The notes beneath the pieces are model-generated. The model saw nothing but the letters and a program-made list of their open reading frames with translations, was not told where the DNA came from and ran no database searches. Shown here one piece after another: positions 6,389 through 12,905 of a DNA stretch of 35,386 nucleotides. Each line of letters opens with the position of its first letter. The stretch's first letter is position 1. A program made the position numbers and the translations under genes. Source of the stretch: a virus; IMG/VR virus record IMGVR_UViG_3300030103_004182, positions 1 to 35,386 of that record. One strand, written 5' to 3'.

Positions 6389-6798
6389 CAAAGAAAATAG
6401 TAACACGAATAGATGATAATGGATTAATAAGAGAATATACTATAGATGATGACAATGGATTATTAAAAGAGTGTGAGAAGGTTAAAGTAGATGGTGGCGG
6501 ATTGCGGAAAAATGGCGGAAAGTTAAGAGCAGATTTAATTCCTATGTCGTCATTAAGATCCTTATCTCGGGTTTTAGGAAAAGGTGCTGAGAAGTATGAT
6601 GATAATAACTGGAGAAGAGGGATGAAGTGGTCTACTGTACAGGCTTCTTTATTCAGACACTTAATGAAATGGATCGATGGAGAAGACTTTGATGATGAAA
6701 GTGGTTTAAATCATATGGATCATGTAATGGCAAATGTTGCTTTTCTGGTAGAATATATAGAAAGATACCCAGAAGGTGATGACAGATTTAAGGAGTAA
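6385..6798 (+). CDS. dATP/dGTP diphosphohydrolase-like protein (DUF5664 type)
   Basis: This 137-aa protein carries the DUF5664 signature: a short variable N-terminus, then KLRADLIPMSSLRSLSRVLG, GAEKYDDNNWRRG, SLFRHLMKWIDGEDFDDESG and HMDHVMANVAFLVEY. The family is annotated as the N-terminal domain of phage dATP/dGTP diphosphohydrolases, and related proteins (MazZ) serve 2-aminoadenine DNA synthesis in some phages. Here purZ and datZ are not seen, so base replacement is not supported; a role in dNTP pool control or evasion of nucleotide-sensing defence is more likely. AAGGTG precedes the ATG, which overlaps the previous stop. Confidence 0.7.
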   Translation: MTKKIVTRIDDNGLIREYTIDDDNGLLKECEKVKVDGGGLRKNGGKLRADLIPMSSLRSLSRVLGKGAEKYDDNNWRRGMKWSTVQASLFRHLMKWIDGEDFDDESGLNHMDHVMANVAFLVEYIERYPEGDDRFKE

Positions 6799-6800
6799 GT

Positions 6801-7076
6801 ATGTTAAATGTAATAAGATTTGGAATTAAAACAGCAGTTGTATTGACAATAATCTTTCTACAACTTATAATGGTATTACAAAATAATTTAATAGGAATGA
6901 ATGTAGAGTGGATTAAATTCTTAGTAGAACCACCTGTAACAAAGGAGAGAGTAAATGGAAACAGAAATAAAGATGCTATACATAATAGAGGCATTAATAA
7001 TTTACGACATTATGAAATTCTTAATAGGATTGACAATAAGTCTACTAATGCCTCAGAAACCGACTATAGAATTTAG
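6801..7076 (+). CDS. Possible small membrane protein, 91 aa
   Basis: AAGGAG lies 6 bases before the ATG, but those bases also encode the end of the previous gene. Residues 5-30 are hydrophobic (IRFGIKTAVVLTIIFLQLIM); the rest is Asn-rich without a family match. A perfect consensus promoter (6843-6871) lies within the hydrophobic segment, and the last 122 bases overlap the well-supported gene at 6955. Either a real gene contains a promoter or this frame is partly incidental. Confidence 0.4.
   Translation: MLNVIRFGIKTAVVLTIIFLQLIMVLQNNLIGMNVEWIKFLVEPPVTKERVNGNRNKDAIHNRGINNLRHYEILNRIDNKSTNASETDYRI
6843..6871 (+). promoter_or_regulatory. Perfect consensus sigma70 promoter, rightward
   Basis: TTGACA (6843-6848), exactly 17 bases, TATAAT (6866-6871). 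Transcription would start near 6878, before the gene at 6955, and drive the DUF669, DNA polymerase and MazG-like genes apart from the PrimPol promoter. It lies inside the reading frame at 6801-7076. Confidence 0.8.
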
Positions 7077-7152
7077 TAAAGGGCAGTTAATGAGTTTAGA
7101 AGAATTTGAAAAAGAAATGAAGAAAATAGATAAGGAGAATAAAGATGAATAA
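6955..7152 (+). CDS. Small membrane protein, 65 aa
   Basis: AAGGAGA lies 7 bases before the ATG, a good site. Residues 8-32 form a hydrophobic stretch (YIIEALIIYDIMKFLIGLTI), followed by a soluble charged tail ending EKEMKKIDKENKDE. This suggests one or two membrane passes with a cytoplasmic helical tail. No family is recognised. It is the first gene downstream of the consensus promoter at 6843-6871. Confidence 0.65.
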   Translation: METEIKMLYIIEALIIYDIMKFLIGLTISLLMPQKPTIEFSKGQLMSLEEFEKEMKKIDKENKDE

Positions 7153-7261
7153 GAGAGAATTAGAATTACAACAGCAACAATTAATTAAAAACATGAATGA
7201 AAAATTAGATAAGATTTTAAGTTTATTAAATAGTAAAAAGAAAAAGGTGGTAAAGAAATGA
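7145..7261 (+). CDS. Hypothetical helical peptide, 38 aa
   Basis: AAGGAGA stands 8 bases upstream of the ATG and the start overlaps the previous stop. The peptide is Gln/Lys-rich and helical (ELELQQQQLIKNMNEKLDKI) with a very basic end. It resembles a short coiled coil. No family is recognised. Confidence 0.55.
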   Translation: MNKRELELQQQQLIKNMNEKLDKILSLLNSKKKKVVKK

Positions 7262-7425
7262 TTGAGTTTGATAAAGAAGCTTATAAGAAATTAATAAAAG
7301 AAATTGCAGATGGACCTGAGGAGGCTTTAGAAATAAAAACAATAATACTAAGTTATATAATATATTCAAATGAAAATGAAGTTAACGAGCTGTCCGAATA
7401 TACGGACCAATTATCAAGACTGTAG
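7258..7425 (+). CDS. Hypothetical protein, 55 aa
   Basis: The ATGA overlap with the previous gene and an AAGGTGG site upstream support translation. The sequence is acidic and helical (FDKEAYKKLIKEIADGPEEA). No family is recognised. It ends just before the AGGAGG of the DUF669 gene. Confidence 0.55.
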   Translation: MIEFDKEAYKKLIKEIADGPEEALEIKTIILSYIIYSNENEVNELSEYTDQLSRL

Positions 7426-7436
7426 GAGGTATATTG

Positions 7437-7835
7437 ATGAATGCACAAACAAACGCAAAAAAGGTTTACGAACCTATTCCGGCAGGAGAATATTTGGCGA
7501 AAGCCGGACGTTTTACTGAGAAGGCTACTAAAGCCGGAAATGGATCTTATGTCACAGGGACATTTGAAATCTTAGAAGGAGAACATGCCGGAAGATTGGT
7601 CTTCCAAAATTTTATGTTATCCCATCCGAACCCAAAATCGGTAGAGATTGGAAGCGAACAATTAGGTAAGTTTTTAAAAGCCGTAGGACAAGGAGGAGGT
7701 TTTGATGCCCTAGGTAATGATGCTACTGCTCTAGAAGACTATGTAAATAGGGCTTGTGTTATTTCTGTAAGTATTAAGGAAGGCACTAATGGTTATAAAG
7801 ATTCTAATATAATCAATAAATGGGCAACTAGATAA
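7437..7835 (+). CDS. DUF669-family protein (likely single-strand DNA-binding)
   Basis: The 132-aa protein fits DUF669: an N-terminal EPIPAGEYLAKAG, a central strand-rich part (GSYVTGTFEILEGEHAGRLV then FQNFMLSHPN), GSEQLGKFLKAVG, and a C-terminal VISVSIKEGTNGYKDSNII. In phages DUF669 genes sit beside recombination and replication nucleases and are thought to bind single-stranded DNA; that is family context, not proven here. The ATG at 7437 is chosen over the TTG just before it because AGGAGG (7424-7429) is then 7 bases away. The polymerase gene follows after 9 bases. Confidence 0.75.
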   Translation: MNAQTNAKKVYEPIPAGEYLAKAGRFTEKATKAGNGSYVTGTFEILEGEHAGRLVFQNFMLSHPNPKSVEIGSEQLGKFLKAVGQGGGFDALGNDATALEDYVNRACVISVSIKEGTNGYKDSNIINKWATR

Positions 7836-7844
7836 AGGTTATTA

Positions 7845-9545
7845 ATGAAATACGGAAGTAGAGAAATAGATATTAATGTATGGAATGGTGAAAAGTTAGG
7901 CTACTATATAGCAATTGATACGGAGACTGAATATATTAAGAATGTAGAAATACCTGAGATAATTACTTGTCAGGTATATTCTGGAAAACATGCTTATTAT
8001 GTTCCAATAGACCGTATAAAAGAGTTCATTGATCTGCATGATAAATCTATTTTCGTATTTGCTAATGCACCTTTTGATTTAGATGTCTTAAATAAATGTT
8101 CTAACTGGGATTACTTTCCTAAGGTTGACGAGGGAGGAGTATTCGATATACAGATAATGTATAGATTACATAAACTTGCAACTACAGGAGTAATCCCTTT
8201 TAAATATAATTTAAATTTATTGTCAAAAGAATTTTTACATCTTGAATTAGATAAGAATGAGGATATAAGATGTAATTTTGCACAATTTAAAAATAAACCT
8301 ATAGCACACATACCAAATGATTTTTTAGAGTATGGGGCAATGGATGTTGTAGCTACATATGATATATTCAATATATTATTAGGAGAGATAAAGGAAAAAT
8401 TTCCTTCCTCAAATGTACTAGGTCATATGTATCAAATTAAAGGGTCAATTGCTTTACATCATATCCGAAGGAATGGAATAGGTTTTAACTTAGAAAAGGC
8501 AAAAGAATTTTTAGATACTGTACAAAGCGAAATGAAAGATTTATCAGAAATCTTAGCTACGTATGGTTGGGTTAGAGGGGAAAAAGGAGGAAAGAAAAGA
8601 TTCAATAGAATTATTGATCGAGCAGGTATTGAGTTACCAAAAACCGAATCTGGTGATTATTCATCTAAAGAAAAAGATTTAATTAAATATAGAGACCACT
8701 ATTTTATTTTCTCTTACTTAAGATATATCACTTTAGAAAAAAGAACCACATTCATAAGGAACATTACTACATCTAGAGTACATCCTAGATATAATTTATT
8801 AATGAATACAGGGAGGACGAGTTGTAGTTCTCCTAATTTTCAACAGTTACCTAGAGAAGGAAGTATTAGATCTATGTTCTGTGCCGAAGATGGCAAGACT
8901 TTTTTAATAACGGATTATTCTGCAATTGAATTAGGTACTCTAGCACAAGTCTTATATAGTAGATACGGTGCAAATGAGATGCAAAAAAGGATCAATGCAG
9001 GGGAAGATTTACATAAATATTATGCTTCGGTATTATATAACATACCAGTTGAAGAGGTAACTAAAGGACAAAGACAATCTGCTAAGGCAGCAAATTTCGG
9101 GTTTCCCGGAGGGTTAGGAATACATACATTTATTGAGTTTGCCGAAGGATATGGCTTAAAACTAACTGAAGATGTTGCTCAAAATATGAAGAATCAATGG
9201 TTTAATGCTTTTCCTGTAATGAGAAAATATTTACAAGGAGAAGAAGGTTTCGTAGAAACATTGACAAAAAGAATGAGAGCTAATACTACTTACTGTCAAG
9301 AGAAGAATACACCTTTTCAAGGACTGGCAGCAGATGGGGCAAAAATCGCCCTCTATGACTTAATTAAAGTAGGTTATAAAGTTGTAGGTTTTGTTCATGA
9401 TGAAATTATTACAGAAGTAGATGAGACTAAGGCAGAAGAACTTTTAGATTTACAAGAGCATATAATGGTTGCATCTATGAAGAGTGTAGTTCCCGATGTA
9501 GATGTAGCTGTAGAATCAACTGTAAGTAAGGAGTATTGTAAATGA
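7845..9545 (+). CDS. polA: Family A DNA polymerase with 3'-5' exonuclease domain
   Basis: This is the replicative polymerase. The 566-aa protein lacks a 5'-3' exonuclease domain. Residues 20-175 form a DEDDy proofreading domain: D25/E27 in AIDTETE, D78 in NAPFDLD, and Y163xxxD167. The palm and fingers show motif A DYSAIELG (D357), motif B RQSAKAANFGFPGGLG (R410, K414, F418) and motif C VHDEI (H518, D519, E520). All catalytic acids are present. Compared with E. coli Pol I, the motif A Gln and Arg (Q708, R712) are Ala and Gly, and Tyr766 is Gly, while position 762 is Phe. Phe at 762 has been linked to virulent marine phages. An AAAGG site precedes the ATG, and the stop overlaps the MazG-like start. 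Confidence 0.93.
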   Translation: MKYGSREIDINVWNGEKLGYYIAIDTETEYIKNVEIPEIITCQVYSGKHAYYVPIDRIKEFIDLHDKSIFVFANAPFDLDVLNKCSNWDYFPKVDEGGVFDIQIMYRLHKLATTGVIPFKYNLNLLSKEFLHLELDKNEDIRCNFAQFKNKPIAHIPNDFLEYGAMDVVATYDIFNILLGEIKEKFPSSNVLGHMYQIKGSIALHHIRRNGIGFNLEKAKEFLDTVQSEMKDLSEILATYGWVRGEKGGKKRFNRIIDRAGIELPKTESGDYSSKEKDLIKYRDHYFIFSYLRYITLEKRTTFIRNITTSRVHPRYNLLMNTGRTSCSSPNFQQLPREGSIRSMFCAEDGKTFLITDYSAIELGTLAQVLYSRYGANEMQKRINAGEDLHKYYASVLYNIPVEEVTKGQRQSAKAANFGFPGGLGIHTFIEFAEGYGLKLTEDVAQNMKNQWFNAFPVMRKYLQGEEGFVETLTKRMRANTTYCQEKNTPFQGLAADGAKIALYDLIKVGYKVVGFVHDEIITEVDETKAEELLDLQEHIMVASMKSVVPDVDVAVESTVSKEYCK

Positions 9546-9874
9546 TATTTGATAGACTTAAAAAATGGAGAGAAGCAAAAGGGTTAGATATAATAGCTTA
9601 TAATAAGATAACACAGGCAGGAAATATCGCAGAAGAATTATCTGAATTACTTATTGCTTCAGATATAGAGAAACAGATGGATGCATTTGCTGATCTAATA
9701 ATATATTCTATTAATGCAGTAGAAATGGCAGGTTACAATGCTGAGTCATTATTAGGAGAAGTTATAAAAGAAATTGAATGTAGAGAAGGTGTAATTATAG
9801 ATGGAAAATTTTATAAGGAAAATGCGGAAACATATAAGGCTAAAATAAAGGAGTGTAAAAGATGTCAACAATAG
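9542..9874 (+). CDS. MazG-like nucleotide pyrophosphohydrolase
   Basis: The 110-aa protein fits the all-alpha NTP pyrophosphohydrolase group. An EELSELL motif (E and E as metal ligands) is followed by DAFADLIIYSINAVEMAG, the expected ExxE...D(x2)D pattern, in a helical context. Members hydrolyse nucleoside triphosphates to monophosphates and PPi. In marine phages MazG-like proteins are usually thought to tune nucleotides or the host alarmone response. It overlaps the polymerase stop by ATGA, so translation is coupled and a link to DNA synthesis is likely. Confidence 0.75.
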   Translation: MIFDRLKKWREAKGLDIIAYNKITQAGNIAEELSELLIASDIEKQMDAFADLIIYSINAVEMAGYNAESLLGEVIKEIECREGVIIDGKFYKENAETYKAKIKECKRCQQ

Positions 9875-10236
9875 CCAATAATATTATGACAAAATTTGAT
9901 GTGCAAGATGTAGTTATTATACTACGTACTGGAACATATGCAAATACTGCAGGAGTTGTAATTGAAATTGTTCAAGTAGGGGCACCGGGTCATACAGCTA
10001 TTATGTATAGAGTCGAGATGCTAGATGGTAATATAATAACTGTAGACGAAAATGATTTAATGGATTTTGAAACTTGGTTAGATGATCAAGATGATATAGA
10101 TGCTTTAAATGGATTAAATGTTGATTTTGGAGACTTAGAAAATAATATATTTGAAGGAGATAAGAAATGTGAATGTGGTAGTGATAAAGTAAACTCTAAT
10201 AAACATTCATCTTGGTGTCCGAAATATGACTCTTAA
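9862..10236 (+). CDS. Hypothetical protein with beta-barrel-like core and C-terminal Cys/His site
   Basis: This 124-aa protein has two parts. Residues 10-70 are strand-rich (VQDVVIILRTGTYANTAGVV then TAIMYRVEMLDGNIITVDEN) and resemble small SH3- or KOW-like barrels. After an acidic linker the end holds CECGSDKVNSNKHSSWCP, a C-x-C...H...C pattern likely to bind zinc. I recognise no specific family. It overlaps the MazG-like gene by 13 bases and has AAGGAG 8 bases upstream. It may be a nucleic-acid or replication accessory protein, but that is a guess. Confidence 0.65.
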   Translation: MSTIANNIMTKFDVQDVVIILRTGTYANTAGVVIEIVQVGAPGHTAIMYRVEMLDGNIITVDENDLMDFETWLDDQDDIDALNGLNVDFGDLENNIFEGDKKCECGSDKVNSNKHSSWCPKYDS

Positions 10237-10375
10237 AGAATTGATTGATTTATTTAGACAGGGTGAAGAACCAAATTTTATTAAATTTTTAGACAGAATA
10301 GAGGATGAATATGGCGAAAAGAAATCCCCCTACACCAATAGACCCAAGAGACAGAGTAATAGACCAACTGATTGA
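10226..10375 (+). CDS. Possible hypothetical protein, 49 aa
   Basis: A short frame starts within the stop region of the previous gene, so re-initiation is possible, but the ribosome site is weak. The N-terminal half looks protein-like (MTLKELIDLFRQGEEPNFIK); the C-terminal half overlaps the next gene in another frame. No family is recognised. Confidence 0.4.
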   Translation: MTLKELIDLFRQGEEPNFIKFLDRIEDEYGEKKSPYTNRPKRQSNRPTD

Positions 10376-10529
10376 TGATAAAAATAGGATATATAAAGAG
10401 TTAAAAAAAGCGGAGGAAAATATAAGAAATTTAAAAGCACAAAAAAGATTATTAAAATCAAGGATTAAATTTTTACAGGAGAAGTACAGTGACAGAGGAA
10501 AAAAAGTACATAACGAAAAAGATTACTGA
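10311..10529 (+). CDS. Hypothetical coiled-coil protein, 72 aa
   Basis: The ATG at 10311 is preferred over 10305 because GAGGA then lies 5 bases away. After a Pro-rich start (MAKRNPPTPIDPRD) the sequence is a basic coiled coil (YKELKKAEENIRNLKAQKR). It overlaps the next gene by 41 bases. No family is recognised. Confidence 0.55.
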   Translation: MAKRNPPTPIDPRDRVIDQLIDDKNRIYKELKKAEENIRNLKAQKRLLKSRIKFLQEKYSDRGKKVHNEKDY

Positions 10530-11115
10530 TAAGGATATAGCTCTTGCTACCGAATTTGCTGAACAGCGTTATGAAAAGAGTAAAGTACATTATATGCGAA
10601 GAAGGCAGTTTAATGAGACTAAGGTTAAGTATGATATTATGATAGGTGCATTAGGCGAGATTGGGGCATATAAGATGCTTAAGAAGGATTATGGTATAGA
10701 GGTATGTAAGCCTGATTTCGAGGTCTATGAGGCTAAGAATAAGAGCTTTGATGCCGATCTAACGGATGATAAAGGACGGAAATATCATTGTAAGTCACAA
10801 TCTATGGAATCCTCTTCTAAGTATGGAAGATCTTATATATTACAATGGGGAGGGAAAGGATATGGTCATACTGACAAGCTGTTTAGAAATACCGATAATA
10901 ATGATTATCTCATACCTACTGAAGTGGATGTCGAAAAGAAGGAAGTGCGAATTTTTGGATGTTACAAGGTAAAGAAGATAATGGATGAAGGATATATAAA
11001 GCCACCTAAAGTCAAATGGTTAGAGGATACAAAACGTGCAATATACTTGAAAGACATAGAAAATATGCCATATTATGAGAGATGGGGTAGACTGAATAAG
11101 TTTTCTGTGTTATAG
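10489..11115 (+). CDS. Putative PD-(D/E)XK-type nuclease, 208 aa
   Basis: The start is GTG with AGGAG 7 bases upstream. GALGEIGAYKML near residue 53 is the helix-plus-acid pattern (GxxGExxA) common at the start of PD-(D/E)XK folds. Then FDADLTDDKGRKYHCKSQS (residues about 86-104) gives an Asp, a beta hairpin and xxK, as in type II restriction-like nucleases. Basic residues dominate the C-terminal half. I do not recognise a named family; the nuclease call rests on motif spacing alone. It is the last early gene, before the converging terminators, and could degrade host DNA or trim branched phage DNA. Confidence 0.45.
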   Translation: MTEEKKYITKKITDKDIALATEFAEQRYEKSKVHYMRRRQFNETKVKYDIMIGALGEIGAYKMLKKDYGIEVCKPDFEVYEAKNKSFDADLTDDKGRKYHCKSQSMESSSKYGRSYILQWGGKGYGHTDKLFRNTDNNDYLIPTEVDVEKKEVRIFGCYKVKKIMDEGYIKPPKVKWLEDTKRAIYLKDIENMPYYERWGRLNKFSVL

Positions 11116-11132
11116 TATTTACATGGATTATG

Positions 11133-11191
11133 AATGGGGGCAGTTCCCAAAGGATTAAAATCGCTGTCCAAGTCCATATTACCCCATTTTT
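11133..11191 (+). terminator. Rightward terminator candidate for the early genes
   Basis: AATGGGG (11133-11139) pairs with CCCCATT (11182-11188), followed by T residues (run 11187-11191). The loop is 42 bases, so efficiency is uncertain. It lies 18 bases after the last rightward gene. Confidence 0.45.
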
Positions 11192-11237
11192 AAGGATAAA
11201 TCTGAAAGTTCAAGTGGCAGATTGTACTAGAAAAAGG

Positions 11238-11259
11238 AAAAAACTGGATAGGTGTCCAG
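11238..11259 (-). terminator. Leftward terminator of the late operon
   Basis: On the minus strand CTGGA-CACCTA-TCCAG is followed by six T (11243-11238). It is short but canonical, and lies downstream of the holin gene. Confidence 0.6.
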
Positions 11260-11311
11260 AAAAAGTCATGATAAAACACCAATGAATGTAGTAAAAATAC
11301 ATTTACTGGAG

Positions 11312-11331
11312 AAAAAGGCAGAGGTAGTGCC
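11312..11331 (-). terminator. Second, weak leftward terminator
   Basis: On the minus strand GGCA-CTACCTC-TGCC is followed by five T (11316-11312). The 4-bp stem is weak; with 11238-11259 it would form a tandem pair. Between the pair is another small hairpin (AGTAAA...TTTACT, 11290-11307). I see no gene in the rest of 11116-11410. Confidence 0.4.
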
Positions 11332-11366
11332 AGAAATGGTTTAAAAACGGCAGTAAGTGGAGCAAG

Positions 11367-11414
11367 TTTATAACCTCTAATAAAGGTTATATAACCTCGA
11401 ATCGAGGTGGTTAT
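11367..11414. repeat. Two adjacent palindromes of the ATAACCT family
   Basis: Palindrome A: ATAACCT (11370-11376), 7 bases, AGGTTAT (11384-11390). Palindrome B: CCTCG-AAT-CGAGG (11395-11407) flanked by ATAA and a bulged GTTAT, reaching the holin stop codon. Neither has a T-tract, so they are weak terminators. On the minus strand A reads AGGTTATAAA, matching the operator/-10 junction at 3003-3031. Confidence 0.65.
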
Positions 11415-11800
11415 TTCCCTAATTTACTCACATTTAGCATTTTTTCAAAAGACCTTCCTCCGGCATATGTACCTAGAAATATCTTTGCTAATTCGTAAAG
11501 TTCGGGTTTGGGATGTGCTAGATCAAATGCTGCTAGGACTATTATTCCAACCAAGAGTATAGAACATAATGGTCGCCATGTTGCTGTGATCCAGTGTTTG
11601 GAATTCGATTCTGCAATTGAGATCTGAGCTTTCGTTTCCAAGACCTTTGACTCAAATTTGAGTAGCTCTTGTTGAGCTTTCGCTTGAGTTTTTGCAAGCT
11701 CATTCCTGAGTTTGCCTTTTTCTTCTTCTGAGACATGTAGTTCATCTATAATCTCCGATGCAGGTTTAAATATATCTGTTATAAAGCTTAGTATACCCAT
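11411..11800 (-). CDS. Holin, GTA/3TM type
   Basis: The 129-aa protein matches the 3TM holin family first noted in gene transfer agents: an N-terminal GILSFITDIFKPASEIIDEL, a charged coiled-coil (KAQQELLKFESKVLETKAQI), SNSKHWITATWRPL, then a hydrophobic segment (CSILLVGIIVLAAFDL) and a C-terminal LAKIFLGTYAGGRS. Holins open the inner membrane to let the endolysin through at the end of infection. The ATG overlaps the endolysin stop by one base (TAATG). It is the last gene of the leftward late operon and is followed by the palindromes and terminators. Confidence 0.75.
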   Translation of the reverse strand: MGILSFITDIFKPASEIIDELHVSEEEKGKLRNELAKTQAKAQQELLKFESKVLETKAQISIAESNSKHWITATWRPLCSILLVGIIVLAAFDLAHPKPELYELAKIFLGTYAGGRSFEKMLNVSKLGK

Positions 11801-12657
11801 TAATTTCTTATACCTAATTCACCTAATTCAGATAACTTTCTTATGTTCTCTTCATTTAGTCTTTTCTTTTCATTTCTAGATACATTTCTAGCTTTAGCTT
11901 CTAAAACCTTTCTATCATAAAAAGAACCTTTAAATTCTTCTTTCTTCTTAGGTATTTTTCTATCTTTAATAATAGATTCTAATATATTAGTAGATTCTAT
12001 TTTTACTTCTTTCTTTTTAACAGAAGCAGGTTTTCTTATACTTTCAACTACTTCTTTTACTTCAACTTTTTTGGTAGGTTTACTTGTAGATTCTTTCATT
12101 TCGAGTTTTAAATCTTTTATAAGTTCATTATATTTTTTTTCTTCTTTAGCATTTTTTCTAGGATAATCCTTAGATAAAAATCTTAAATCGCTAGAAAAAT
12201 TAGTTTTATCTTTTCCAAAATGAAAATGATCTTCTTCTATAAGCAAGTCTTCAAAACCTGCTCCTTTAGCTTGCTTTAAGGTCTTAGCAATTTCTTTAAC
12301 AAATTCCCTATATTTATTTCCCTTATACTTACCAGATTTACCTTCTCTAAAAGCTTCTGTTAATTTACTTTTAAAATTTTTGGGTAAAGATATATCTACA
12401 GCTCTTCCTGTAGAATGTTTACCTAATTTAAAATTTTCATACCGAGGGTTTTTAGGATCTCTTACAGCACTAGAAATATTTCTTTTCTCTTTTCTATTTT
12501 GGGTAAATACATATAGTGATTCTAAAACATCTTCAGGGATACCTGTGAATGTAGGTTTTTCATGTATTACAGCTTTTGATTGTAAATATTTTAACTTTCT
12601 TTTTCTTTCATTTCTTTTTGCAGTTTTAGATATAGGTTTATAAGGATCAAATCTCAT
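11800..12657 (-). CDS. M15-type peptidoglycan peptidase (endolysin)
   Basis: This 285-aa protein (from the ATG at 12657) carries the zinc peptidase motif HSTGRAVD (H81, D88) and the downstream EEDHFHFG (His at 144/146), typical of M15/VanY-like D-Ala-D-Ala or L-Ala-D-Glu peptidases. It should cut peptide stems or bridges in peptidoglycan. Residues 150-285 are an unusual Lys/Glu-rich tail. A longer reading starts at a TTG (12792) with a strong upstream GGAGGA and adds 45 residues including a membrane segment; see the entry for 12658-12792. The shorter form has AAGGGA upstream and immediately follows the TM-protein gene stop. Next comes the holin. Confidence 0.8.
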   Translation of the reverse strand: MRFDPYKPISKTAKRNERKRKLKYLQSKAVIHEKPTFTGIPEDVLESLYVFTQNRKEKRNISSAVRDPKNPRYENFKLGKHSTGRAVDISLPKNFKSKLTEAFREGKSGKYKGNKYREFVKEIAKTLKQAKGAGFEDLLIEEDHFHFGKDKTNFSSDLRFLSKDYPRKNAKEEKKYNELIKDLKLEMKESTSKPTKKVEVKEVVESIRKPASVKKKEVKIESTNILESIIKDRKIPKKKEEFKGSFYDRKVLEAKARNVSRNEKKRLNEENIRKLSELGELGIRN

Positions 12658-12792
12658 CTTACATCCCTTTTGATTTGAGGTAGAAGAAAATACAGGCAGC
12701 AGTACCAGACACAATAAAAGTAATGAACTTATAATTGTCTTTAAAAAAGTGTACCACGTAAAGCGGTTTAATGTCTGTTTCAATAACTTCAA
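12658..12792 (-). other. In-frame signal/anchor extension of the endolysin, nested in the upstream gene
   Basis: The endolysin frame stays open upstream of its ATG for 45 codons to a TTG at 12792. GGAGGA (12798-12803) is 5 bases before it. The extension has a basic start (MKLLKQTLNRF), a hydrophobic core (TIISSLLLLCLVLLPVF) and a polar end, like a signal peptide or signal-arrest-release anchor. All of it overlaps the 79-aa gene in another frame. It may be a second start or a frame-chance effect of a Leu/Phe-rich region. Confidence 0.4.
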
Positions 12793-12898
12793 GTCGATCC
12801 TCCAATATGTCAGTTCTTTTTATATGGTACTGTAAATCGGCTTCCATACGAATCTGACTTTCCCTAATTATTTTAACGTCTTTTTTTAACTCTTTCAT
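12659..12898 (-). CDS. Lysis-cassette membrane protein, 79 aa
   Basis: The N-terminal two thirds are a charged coiled coil (KKDVKIIRESQIRMEADL, TDILEDRLEVIETDI); the C-terminal third has one membrane segment (FITFIVSGTAACIFFYL) with a basic tail. This resembles XhlA-like or other small lysis accessory proteins with a cytoplasmic coil and a C-terminal anchor. Because the downstream 129-aa protein is a better holin match, this may be an antiholin, accessory holin or spanin-like component; I cannot decide. It has AAGGTAAG before its ATG and partly overlaps the endolysin extension in another frame. Confidence 0.55.
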   Translation of the reverse strand: MKELKKDVKIIRESQIRMEADLQYHIKRTDILEDRLEVIETDIKPLYVVHFFKDNYKFITFIVSGTAACIFFYLKSKGM

Positions 12899-12905
12899 AT
12901 CTTAC

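Noticed and set aside
6801-7076. Confident membrane-protein gene
   Set aside because: Kept only at low confidence: a perfect promoter lies in its hydrophobic part and its ribosome site belongs to the preceding coding sequence.
11116-11410. tRNA in the non-coding region
   Set aside because: Hairpins are short and there is no T-arm GGTTCGAATCC pattern or cloverleaf spacing; none was found elsewhere in the window.
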